A DNA stretch of 64,000 nt from Massilia sp. ZL223 (GTDB lineage Bacteria; Pseudomonadota; Gammaproteobacteria; Burkholderiales; Burkholderiaceae_D), in assembly GCF_018119395.1 (NCBI RefSeq), contig NZ_JAGPWD010000002.1, positions 1 through 64,000 on the forward strand, in the 5' to 3' direction. The position numbers and the translations under genes are program-made. A model generated the notes under the pieces. That model made no database searches and was not told the DNA's origin. It saw nothing but the letters and a program-made list of their open reading frames with translations. Shown piece after piece: positions 49,977-57,688 of the stretch. The number at the start of each line of letters is the position of its first letter. Positions within the stretch are counted from its first letter, which is position 1.

Positions 49977-51668
49977 ATGTCCAACGAACTGAAGACCCCT
50001 TACGAAAAGGGCAACCTGAACCAGACCACCACCTGGGCCGACTGCATCGCCTGGTACGAGGAACTCGCGCGCGCCTATCCGAACGTGCTGCGCTTCGACA
50101 AGGTGGGCGTGTCCGATGCCGGCGTGCCGATCCACGCCGGCGTGGTGAGCAGCGACGGCGTGTTCGACCGCGAAACCATCAAGCGGAGCAGCCGTCCGGT
50201 CTTCTTCAACAACAACGGCATCCACCCGGGCGAGCCGGAAGGCGTGGACGCCTGCATGGCCCTGGTGCGCGATTTCTGCCTGCAGCCCGAGCGCCTGGCT
50301 GCGCTGGGCAAGACCGTGTTCCTGTTCGTCCCGCTGTACAACGTGGACGGCAGCCTGAATCGCGCCGACACCTCGCGCGTGAACCAGGACGGTCCCGAGC
50401 AGTTCGGCTTCCGCGGCAACAGCCGCCACCTGGACCTGAACCGCGACTTCGTCAAGTGCGACACGCTCACGGCCCAGGTGTTCAACCAGCTGTTCACGGC
50501 CTGGGATCCGGACGTGATGGTCGACACCCACACTTCCAACGGCGCCGACTACAGCTACACCATGACCCTGATCCACACCCAGACCGACAAGCTGGGCGGC
50601 GGACTGGGCGACTTCCTGCGCGACGAGATGCTGCCGGCGATGTACGCCGACATGGAGCGGCGCGGCTGGCCGACCTGCCCCTACGTGAACCCGGTCAAGG
50701 ACAGCCCGGACCACGGCATTGCCGACTTCCTCGAGACGGCGCGCTTCTCGACCGGTTACGCGGCCCTGCACCACACGATCGGCTTCATGCCCGAGACGCA
50801 CATGCTCAAGCCTTTCAAGGACCGCTACGACTCGATGCGCGCGCTGGTGGAGACCGCGCTCGACTTCACGGTCCGGCATGCGGACCGCATCCAGCAGCTG
50901 CGCCGCGCGGCCAAGGAAGAAGGCCGTTCGCGCGCCGAGTGGCCGGTGCGCTGGGCGATGGACGAGGCCAATCCCTCGACCTTCCGCTTCAAGGGCTACG
51001 AGGCCAAGTACAAGAAGAGCGTGTTGGGCGACTACACCCGCCTGTGGTACGACCGCAGCAGCCCATGGGAGCGCGACATCGCCTGGTACAACCGCTTCCC
51101 GGCCGACGTGACGGTGACCGCGCCGCGCGCCTACGTGGTGCCGCAGCAGTGGCGCGAGGCGATCGAGCGCCTGCAGTGGAACGGCGTGCGCATGGAGCGC
51201 GTGGAAGCGGACCGCGTGCAGGATGTCGGCTATTACCACATCGTGTCGGTGGCTTCGCGCCCGAACGCCTACGAGGGACACATGTTCCACGACGAGGTGG
51301 TTCTGGAGAAGCGCCAGGGGCAAGTGCAGCTGCGCGCGGGCGACTACATCGTGCCGCTGGACCAGGACCAGGCCCGCTATGCGGTCGAGACCCTGGAGCC
51401 GCTGGCCCACGACAGCTTCTTCCGCTGGGGCTTCTTCAACAGCGTGCTGGAGAAGAAGGAAGCGTATTCGGACTATGTGTTCGAGGATCACGCGGAAGAA
51501 CTGCTGCGCGCCGAGCCCCAGCTTGCCGAGAAGTTCAGCGCGTGGAAGTCGGCCAATCCGGCGCTCCTGGCCAACCAGGAGGCGGTGCTGGACTTCATTT
51601 TCGCGAACTGCGAACGGTACCGCGAACCGGAGTGGCGCCGTTATCCGGTCTTCATGATCGAGCGATAA
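49977..51668 (+). CDS. M14 family metallopeptidase, cytosolic form
   Basis: This 563-residue protein has an intact M14 site: His83-x-x-Glu86 (NGIHPGEPEGV), His185 (MVDTHTSNGA) and the catalytic Glu at about 273 (GFMPETHMLKPF). Unlike the paralogue at 6,273-8,033 it has no signal peptide. The two share the long C-terminal region, and both end with an aromatic/Arg-rich Y-P-V segment. It probably trims imported peptides in the cytoplasm. It begins 11 bases after the kinase gene and may be co-transcribed with it, then ends at a strong terminator. Confidence 0.88.
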   Translation: MSNELKTPYEKGNLNQTTTWADCIAWYEELARAYPNVLRFDKVGVSDAGVPIHAGVVSSDGVFDRETIKRSSRPVFFNNNGIHPGEPEGVDACMALVRDFCLQPERLAALGKTVFLFVPLYNVDGSLNRADTSRVNQDGPEQFGFRGNSRHLDLNRDFVKCDTLTAQVFNQLFTAWDPDVMVDTHTSNGADYSYTMTLIHTQTDKLGGGLGDFLRDEMLPAMYADMERRGWPTCPYVNPVKDSPDHGIADFLETARFSTGYAALHHTIGFMPETHMLKPFKDRYDSMRALVETALDFTVRHADRIQQLRRAAKEEGRSRAEWPVRWAMDEANPSTFRFKGYEAKYKKSVLGDYTRLWYDRSSPWERDIAWYNRFPADVTVTAPRAYVVPQQWREAIERLQWNGVRMERVEADRVQDVGYYHIVSVASRPNAYEGHMFHDEVVLEKRQGQVQLRAGDYIVPLDQDQARYAVETLEPLAHDSFFRWGFFNSVLEKKEAYSDYVFEDHAEELLRAEPQLAEKFSAWKSANPALLANQEAVLDFIFANCERYREPEWRRYPVFMIER

Positions 51669-51671
51669 AAG

Positions 51672-51698
51672 AAAAACCGGGGCGCGCCCCGGTTTTTT
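51672..51698 (+). terminator. Intrinsic terminator of the kinase-M14 operon
   Basis: The GC-rich palindrome AACCGGGGCG/CGCCCCGGTT is flanked by an A-run before and TTTTTT after, starting 4 bases past the stop. It should work as a bidirectional terminator. Confidence 0.92.
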
Positions 51699-51704
51699 AT
51701 TGCA

Positions 51705-51810
51705 CGTCGTTCCGGCGAAGGCCGGAACCCAAGTTTGTGCGCGCGCCGACTACGTTTGAAGTAACTGGCTCCGGTGCGAACTTGGATCCCGGCCTTCGCC
51801 GGGATGACGT
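51705..51810. repeat. REP-like inverted pair, copy 3
   Basis: Hairpins TTCCGGC-GAAG-GCCGGAA (51710-51727) and ATCCCGGC-CTTC-GCCGGGAT (51786-51805) face each other. The spacer contains ACTACGTTTGAAG, close to ACTACGTTCAAAG in copy 1 (8,079-8,184), so the whole unit of about 105 bp is conserved, not only the hairpins. Confidence 0.88.
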
Positions 51811-51835
51811 GCTGAGGCTAACGAAGGAACACGCC

Positions 51836-53641
51836 TTACTTCGACTCAGCGATCCACTTATCGACCTTGGCCTCCAGCACCGCCAGCGGCAGCGTCCCTT
51901 CGCCCAGCACGATCTCATGGAACTTCGGCAGGCTGAACTTGCCGCCCAGCGCCGCCTCCGCACGCTTGCGCAGTTCGATGATCTTGAGCGAACCGATCTT
52001 GTACCCCAGCGCCTGGCCCGGCCACACCATGTAGCGCTCGATCTGCGCGCGCGCTTCGTGTTCCGAATAGCCTAGCGTCTCCTGGAAGTACTTGATCCCC
52101 TGTTCGCGGCTCCAGCCCTTGGCATGGATGCCGGTGTCCACCACCAGGCGCGCCGCGCGCAGCATTTCGTCGTTCAGGTGACCGAAGTAATCCTCCGGCT
52201 TGTCGAACAGCCCCATCTCCTTGCCCAGGGTCTCGGCATACAGCGCCCAGCCTTCGGTGAAGGCGTTGTTGCCGCCGAACTTGCGGAAGTTCGGCAGGCC
52301 CAGCTCCTGCACCAGCGCGATATGGAAGTGGTGGCCCGGCTGACCCTCATGCAGGTACAGGGTGACCATGCCGGTGCTGCCGTAGTCCTTCGGATCGTTC
52401 ACCACCGACCAGAACACGCCCGGACGCGAACCGTCCACCGCCGGCGGGGTGTAGTGGTCCGAGGCGGTCGCGCGCGACAGTTCCGGTTCCAGGCGCAGGT
52501 CCAGCGGCGACTTCGGTCTCAGGGTGAACAGCGCCGGCAGCTTGGTGCGCACCTTGGCGTCCAGCTCGCGGAACACATCGATCACCTGCTGGTCCGAGGT
52601 GAAAGGCTTGAACTTCGGCTGCTCCGACACCCACTTCGGCAGGCCGGCGGCCGGGCCGTTGTAGCCCATCTTGGGGCCGATCTGGGCGTACTCGCCCTGG
52701 ATGCGCGCCACTTCCTTCTGACCGATCTCGTGGATCTGTTCCGGCTTGAGATCGGTCGTGGTCATGGCCGCCACGCGCGCCTGGTACCAGGCCGCGCCGT
52801 CCGGCAGCGCGCCCCAGCCCGCGGTGCTGCGGGTCGCCGGCAGGTATTCCTTCTCGACGAAACTGGCCAGGCGGTTCAGCGCCGGATTCAGCTTGCCGCC
52901 GATGATCTTGCGGTAGCCCTCGCTCACGCTGCGCTTGTCGCTGGCGGAGAAGGTGGCCGGCATGTTCTTGATCGGCGTGTAGAAGATGCTCGCTTCCGGC
53001 GTGGCGGCCAGCAGCTGGCGCAGCTGCGGCAGCAGCGACTGCATCGGCTCGCGCGGATGCACGATGCCGGCCTTGATCCCCGCGCGCATGTTGACGATCG
53101 CCTGGTCGATCCAGGGCGTGAGCTGGGTCAGGCGGTTCAGGTAGGCCTTGTAGTCCTTGACGGTGGACAGCGGCTGCGCGCCCTGGCCGCTGGCGTAGTT
53201 CGCCAGGATCACCGGCATGCTGACCATCTGGTCGACCGGCAGCAGGTGCTCCGGGTACTGCGCCAGGCGCAGCGCGGTGTCGAGCTCGAACTTGAGGATG
53301 TCGTAGCTGGTCTGGTCGCGGCTATTGAGCTTGTCGCGCGGGATCGCCTGCAGGCGCTTGAGGTAGTCGCGGTACAGCGCGAACTGGCGCTCGCGGTTCT
53401 TCGGCGCGATCGACAGGCCGAGCTGGTCGATGAAGCGGTTGTCGCCGCCTTCGCTCGCATACACCGGCTCGAAGCGCGCCACTGCGTCGTAGTACTCGTC
53501 GGCCAGCTTGTTGATCGTCTTCCCGGGCTGGGTGTCGACGCGTTCCGCTTTCGCGGCAGGGGCGGCCGCAGCCGGGGACAGCGGGGCGCAGGCCAGCACG
53601 GCGGCCGCGGCGAGTGCGCCAAGCTTGAAGATGTGTTTCAT
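51836..53641 (-). CDS. Exported DUF885 family metallopeptidase
   Basis: This 601-residue protein has an N-terminal signal (MKHIFKLGALAAAAV..., possibly lipoprotein-type at VLAC). The DUF885 body carries the zinc-peptidase-like signature LHEGQPGHHFH near residue 430, with the third ligand region NNAFTEGWALYAE about 30 residues later. Members look like M32/M2-type gluzincins and are thought to act on peptides; the substrate is unknown. It begins 16 bases after the LivJ-type binding-protein gene on the same strand, so the two are probably co-expressed. Confidence 0.88.
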   Translation of the reverse strand: MKHIFKLGALAAAAVLACAPLSPAAAAPAAKAERVDTQPGKTINKLADEYYDAVARFEPVYASEGGDNRFIDQLGLSIAPKNRERQFALYRDYLKRLQAIPRDKLNSRDQTSYDILKFELDTALRLAQYPEHLLPVDQMVSMPVILANYASGQGAQPLSTVKDYKAYLNRLTQLTPWIDQAIVNMRAGIKAGIVHPREPMQSLLPQLRQLLAATPEASIFYTPIKNMPATFSASDKRSVSEGYRKIIGGKLNPALNRLASFVEKEYLPATRSTAGWGALPDGAAWYQARVAAMTTTDLKPEQIHEIGQKEVARIQGEYAQIGPKMGYNGPAAGLPKWVSEQPKFKPFTSDQQVIDVFRELDAKVRTKLPALFTLRPKSPLDLRLEPELSRATASDHYTPPAVDGSRPGVFWSVVNDPKDYGSTGMVTLYLHEGQPGHHFHIALVQELGLPNFRKFGGNNAFTEGWALYAETLGKEMGLFDKPEDYFGHLNDEMLRAARLVVDTGIHAKGWSREQGIKYFQETLGYSEHEARAQIERYMVWPGQALGYKIGSLKIIELRKRAEAALGGKFSLPKFHEIVLGEGTLPLAVLEAKVDKWIAESK

Positions 53642-53657
53642 GGATGGGTCCTTGTTA

Positions 53658-54785
53658 TTAGTAGCTGGCCAGCGGGCTCAGGGCGCCGTTCTTGAAGGTA
53701 TACACGGTGACCGCGGTCTTCTTCAGGTTGCCCTTGGGGTCGTAGCCGTAGGTGCCGACCACGCCCTGGTAGCTGATGCTGTGCATCGCCTGGCCGACCT
53801 TGGCCGGGTCCAGCGAATTGGCGCTCTTGATCGCCTGGGCGATGAACTTGGTCTGGTCGTAGAAGGTGGGCGCGTACACGTCCGGGTCGCGCTTGAAGCG
53901 CTGCTTGTAGGCCGCCAGGAAGGCCGGGCCGCCTGCCTGCTTGGCGAGGATCGCGCCGGCCTGGGCGCAGCGCACGTTCTCGCCCACGGCCGCGCCGCCG
54001 AGTTTCGCCATCTCCGGGCTGCACAGGGTGTCGCCCCCCAGCAGCGGCACGTTCAGGCCGAGCTGCTTCATCTGGCGCGCCATGGGCGCGGCCTGCGGCG
54101 CATAGCCGCCGTAGAACACGGCGTCCACGCGCTTGGCCTTGAGGGAGGTGAGGATGGCGGCGAAGTCGCTCGCCTTGTCCGTGGTGAACTCGTGGCCCGC
54201 GATCTTCACGCCGGCGGCTTGCGCCTGGCGCTTGAATTCCATCGCCACGCCCTGGCCGAAAGCGGTGCGGTCGTCGATCACGCCGATGTTCTTGACCTTG
54301 AGTTCCTTGGCCGCGTAGGACGCCATCGAGCCGCCCACCTGGGTGTCGCTGGCGACCATGCGGAACACGGTGGGGTAGCCGGCCTGGGTGATCTTGGGAT
54401 TGGTGCCGACGGTCGACATCAGGATGCCGTTGTCGTTGTAGACGCGCGAAGCGGGAATCGCCACGCCCGAGTTGTACGGGCCCAGCACGAACTTGACGCC
54501 GGCGTCGGCGAATTTCTGCGCCACGGTCACGCCCTGCTTGGGATCGCCCTGGTCGTCTTCGGACTGCAGCTCGAAGCGCAGGGTGTTGCCGCCGACCTGG
54601 AGCTTCTGTGCGTTGAGTTCTTCGACGGCGAGGCGCACGCCGTTCTCGTTGTCCTTGCCGGCGAAGGCGTTCGATCCGGACAGCGGACCGCTCACGCCGA
54701 TTTTGACGACCTGTTCGGCGGCGTTGGCATGGACGGCGAGCAGCGCCGCCAGCGCCAGCGGCGCCATATTCATTTTGGATGGCAT
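53658..54785 (-). CDS. LivJ/LivK-type amino-acid ABC substrate-binding protein
   Basis: This 375-residue protein has a signal peptide (ending VHANA) and the type I periplasmic fold of branched-chain amino-acid binding proteins (VKIGVSGPLSGSNAFAGKDN, NDNGILMSTVGTNPKITQAG, TAFGQGVAMEFKRQA). No permease or ATPase genes are adjacent, so transport would use components encoded elsewhere. I use ATG 54785, which has GGAG upstream and starts a good signal peptide. Further upstream in-frame codons run through a structured RNA region. It is preceded by an Lrp gene and followed by a DUF885 peptidase. Confidence 0.88.
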   Translation of the reverse strand: MPSKMNMAPLALAALLAVHANAAEQVVKIGVSGPLSGSNAFAGKDNENGVRLAVEELNAQKLQVGGNTLRFELQSEDDQGDPKQGVTVAQKFADAGVKFVLGPYNSGVAIPASRVYNDNGILMSTVGTNPKITQAGYPTVFRMVASDTQVGGSMASYAAKELKVKNIGVIDDRTAFGQGVAMEFKRQAQAAGVKIAGHEFTTDKASDFAAILTSLKAKRVDAVFYGGYAPQAAPMARQMKQLGLNVPLLGGDTLCSPEMAKLGGAAVGENVRCAQAGAILAKQAGGPAFLAAYKQRFKRDPDVYAPTFYDQTKFIAQAIKSANSLDPAKVGQAMHSISYQGVVGTYGYDPKGNLKKTAVTVYTFKNGALSPLASY

Positions 54786-54847
54786 TCCCTTGGTCTCCGT
54801 AGTTGCAACGGACGCCATCATCGCATGATTCGGAGCGCCTAACAAAA

Positions 54848-54914
54848 CCCATGGCGGCGTTGCGCCGTCTCGCCGTACTGGCGTACTGTCTTCGACGGTG
54901 CGCCTTGCCATGGG
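54848..54914 (-). other. Long structured hairpin before the LivJ-type gene
   Basis: CCCATGGC (54848-54855) and GCCATGGG (54907-54914) close an imperfect stem of about 20 bp that continues through GCGCCGTC/GACGGTGCGC. On the minus strand the closing CCATGGG is followed by TTTTG. It may terminate Lrp transcription, attenuate the binding-protein gene or be a structured repeat. Confidence 0.5.
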
Positions 54915-54950
54915 CTTTGCCAGGCACTCCGGTGAGCAGTTAAGCCAGCT

Positions 54951-55436
54951 TCAGGCAGGCAGCCCGTGCGAGATGAGCTCCAACGGCAGCGCCGTGGTGC
55001 ACTTGATCTGCTCCATCGAGAAGGCCGAGGAAACGCCGGTCAGGCGCGCGGTCTTGATCAGCTTCTTGTAGAAGCGGTCGTAGCCGGCGATGTCGGTGGT
55101 GACCACCTTGAGCAGGTAGTCGACGTCGCCGCTCATGCGGTGGAATTCCAGCACTTCGGGCAGGGCCTCCACGGCCGAGGCGAAGCGCGCCAGCCATTTT
55201 TCGTCGTGTTCGGGCGTGCGCACGCTGACGAACACCGTCACCGGCAGGCCCACCTTGTTGCGGTTGACGATGCTGACCCGGCTTTCGATATATCCCTCTT
55301 CCTCGAGGCGTTTGACCCGTTTCCAGCAGGGGGTGCTGGACAGGCCGACCTTCTCGCTGAGACCGGAAATGGAGAGCGTGGCGTCCGCTTGCAATGCCGC
55401 AAGAATCGCGCAGTCAAACTTGTCGAGAGAATTCAT
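54951..55436 (-). CDS. Lrp/AsnC family transcriptional regulator
   Basis: This 161-residue protein has the Lrp layout. The wHTH is at about residues 5-65 (ISGLSEKVGLSSTPCWKRVK) and the RAM domain at about 70-150 (FHRMSGDVDYLLKVVTTDI). It diverges from the cysteine desulfurase fusion gene and lies upstream of a LivJ-type binding-protein gene on its own strand, so either may be a target. There is no clear Shine-Dalgarno sequence before its ATG. The divergent gap carries two TGATTATG direct repeats. Confidence 0.93.
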   Translation of the reverse strand: MNSLDKFDCAILAALQADATLSISGLSEKVGLSSTPCWKRVKRLEEEGYIESRVSIVNRNKVGLPVTVFVSVRTPEHDEKWLARFASAVEALPEVLEFHRMSGDVDYLLKVVTTDIAGYDRFYKKLIKTARLTGVSSAFSMEQIKCTTALPLELISHGLPA

Positions 55437-55448
55437 GTGTCGATTTAT

Positions 55449-55468
55449 TGATTATGAGAATGATTATG
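55449..55468. promoter_or_regulatory. Tandem TGATTATG repeats, candidate Lrp site
   Basis: TGATTATG occurs twice (55449-55456 and 55461-55468), separated by AGAA, in the AT-rich 150-bp gap between the Lrp and desulfurase-fusion starts. The 12-bp period and AT-rich context suit an Lrp-type operator. Reversed, each copy offers a CATAAT -10-like box toward the Lrp gene. Confidence 0.4.
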
Positions 55469-55586
55469 CTTCATTTCGACCATAAACCAGTGAATTTAGG
55501 ACGTCCCTACCGCTTGAAATCCGTAGCATATATTACTTAACAATAAGACGATATGCGACTACTTTTTGTTTTTTTGTCACCTATTC

Positions 55587-57542
55587 ATGAACATTGAAAT
55601 CTACCTTGACGCCAATGCAACGTCTCCCGTCCTCCCGGCCGCCATCGAGGCCGCCACCGCAGCGATGGGCGAGTGCTTCGGCAACCCGAGCAGCAGCCAT
55701 GCTTCCGGCCTGCGCGCACGCGCATTGCGCGAAGCGGCGCGGGCGGCGGCGCGCCGCGTGATCGGTGCGCCGGCGGGCAGGGTCATGTTCAACAGCGGCG
55801 CCACCGAAGGCATCCAGACCGCGGTGTTGTCGGCCCTGTGCGCCGTGCGCGAACGCCGTGCGCGCGGCGAGGCCTGCGGCGATCTGCTGCTCTACGGCGC
55901 CACCGAGCACAAGGCCGTGCCGGAAAGCCTGGCGCACTGGAACCGGCTGCTGGGCACGGGCTTGGAGCTGCGCGCGCTGCCGGTCGATGCCGACGGCCGC
56001 CACCGGCTGGACGTGCTGCGCGAGCTGGCGCCGCGCGCCGCCCTGGTCTGCACCATGGCCGCCAACAACGAGACCGGCGTTGTGTCCGACCTGGCCGCGA
56101 TCGAGTCGGTGCTGATCGACACCGCCAGCGCGGCGCTGTGGATGGTCGACTGCGTGCAGGCCCTGGGCAAGCTGCCGCTGGCGCTGGCCAGCACCCGCAT
56201 CGATTACGCGCCGTTTTCCGGCCACAAGCTGTACGCGCCCAAGGGCATCGGCATGCTCTACGTGCGCGAGGGCGCGCCCTACACGCCGCTGATGTGTGGA
56301 GGCGGGCAGGAAGAGGGCCAGCGTTCCGGCACCGAGAACATGGCCGGCATCGCGGCCTTCGGCGCCGTCCTGGCCGCGCTGGAACGGGGCGACACCTTCC
56401 GCAGCCATGAAGAACTGCTGGCCTGCCGCGCGCGCCTGGTGCAGGCGCTGCGCATGGCCTTCCCGGACATCGCCTTCAATGCGCCGCTGGACCATGCGCT
56501 GCCCACCACCCTCAACTTCTCGGTGCCGGGCGCCAGCAGCTCGGACCTGCTCGAGATCTTCGACGCCGCCGGCGTGCGCGTCAGCGCGGGCTCGGCCTGC
56601 TCGGCGGCCAAGGCCGCGCCCAGTTATGTGCTGGATGCGATGGGCCTGCCGGTGGAGCGCAGCGCGTCGGCGGTGCGCATGTCCTTCGGTCCTCTCGTGG
56701 ACGAGGCCACCATCGACCGCGCCTGCGCCCAGATCGCGCGCTGCGGCCGCGCCCTGGCCATGTCCGTGCTGGCGCCGTCGCCCCTGCTGGGTGGCGTGGG
56801 CCTGGCCCAGCTCGACGCCGAAGGCAAGACCGGCTGGCTGCTGTTCGATGCCGCCGCGCGTTCCTGCATCGCGATCGATCCGCCGGCCGCCCAGGCCGCG
56901 CGCACCGCGCACATGCTGCGCGCGGGCGGCTACCGCCTGCTGGCTGCCCTGCATACCGGCATGGATGACGCGGGCGCCGCGGCCCTGGGCCGTGCATTCG
57001 GCGGCGCAGCCGGCTGGCCGGCGGCTTCCGCCTCCATCGAATTCGGCGGCGCGCTCCTGACGCGTGTGGAGCATGGCGGCGGCGACGTCTACCTGTTCGG
57101 CACGCGGGACGCCCCGCGCTTCGTGTTCGCCGGCGGCCGCGAGGTCTGGCCCGAACTGGCGCAGGGAGCCCTGTGCTGCCGCGCCGACAGCGAGCGCCCG
57201 GTCGCCCTGGCGGCGTCCGCCCCGCTGGGCGAGGAGGGCATGGAGCTCGACAGCGCAGCCGCAATGGACTGGCTGGAGCAGCATCCGGACGCCCTGGTCG
57301 TCGATGTGCGCGACCTGCGCGAGCATGGCGCCGGCGAAGCGCGCCTGCATGGCCGGCCGGCTCAGAACCTGCCGCTGGCGCGCCTGGCCGAACATGCAAG
57401 CCACTTCCTGGCCGGCGACACCCGTCCGCTGTTGTTCGTCTGCCGCAGCGGCGCCCGCAGCCTGCGCGCCGCCCGCCTGCTGCGCCGCCTCGGACGCTCC
57501 CACACCTGGTGCCTGGCCGGCGGCGTCGCCCTCGCGCACTGA
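55587..57542 (+). CDS. Cysteine desulfurase-rhodanese fusion with MBL-like middle
   Basis: This 651-residue protein combines three parts. Residues 1-395 form a class V PLP-fold cysteine desulfurase with PLP-binding Lys214 (FSGHKLYAPKG), His108 and the persulfide-forming Cys338 (GSACSA). Residues about 403-540 resemble a metallo-beta-lactamase domain of the persulfide-dioxygenase type (WLLFDAAARSCIAIDPP), but the metal motif HxHxDH reads HTGMDD. Residues about 555-650 form a rhodanese domain with Cys619 (VCRSGARS). It may take sulfur from cysteine and pass it to the rhodanese Cys. ATG 55587 is chosen over a TTG at 55566. It diverges from an Lrp gene. Confidence 0.85.
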   Translation: MNIEIYLDANATSPVLPAAIEAATAAMGECFGNPSSSHASGLRARALREAARAAARRVIGAPAGRVMFNSGATEGIQTAVLSALCAVRERRARGEACGDLLLYGATEHKAVPESLAHWNRLLGTGLELRALPVDADGRHRLDVLRELAPRAALVCTMAANNETGVVSDLAAIESVLIDTASAALWMVDCVQALGKLPLALASTRIDYAPFSGHKLYAPKGIGMLYVREGAPYTPLMCGGGQEEGQRSGTENMAGIAAFGAVLAALERGDTFRSHEELLACRARLVQALRMAFPDIAFNAPLDHALPTTLNFSVPGASSSDLLEIFDAAGVRVSAGSACSAAKAAPSYVLDAMGLPVERSASAVRMSFGPLVDEATIDRACAQIARCGRALAMSVLAPSPLLGGVGLAQLDAEGKTGWLLFDAAARSCIAIDPPAAQAARTAHMLRAGGYRLLAALHTGMDDAGAAALGRAFGGAAGWPAASASIEFGGALLTRVEHGGGDVYLFGTRDAPRFVFAGGREVWPELAQGALCCRADSERPVALAASAPLGEEGMELDSAAAMDWLEQHPDALVVDVRDLREHGAGEARLHGRPAQNLPLARLAEHASHFLAGDTRPLLFVCRSGARSLRAARLLRRLGRSHTWCLAGGVALAH

Positions 57543-57688
57543 CTCATCCGGGCAACAAGGGCGGCCTCTCCAGCGCCTTTGTTCGGCACCGCACAGTATC
57601 CGCCATGCCATTCTTCTAGCATGGTGGAGGCAGCGCGCCTCCGGCGGCGCGCGCCTGTGTGTTTCTGTCGAAACTGGAGAACAATCCG

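Noticed and set aside
49977..51668. M14 gene as part of the two-component signalling complex
   Set aside because: Its proximity suggests co-transcription only. The protein is an intact peptidase without a signalling domain.
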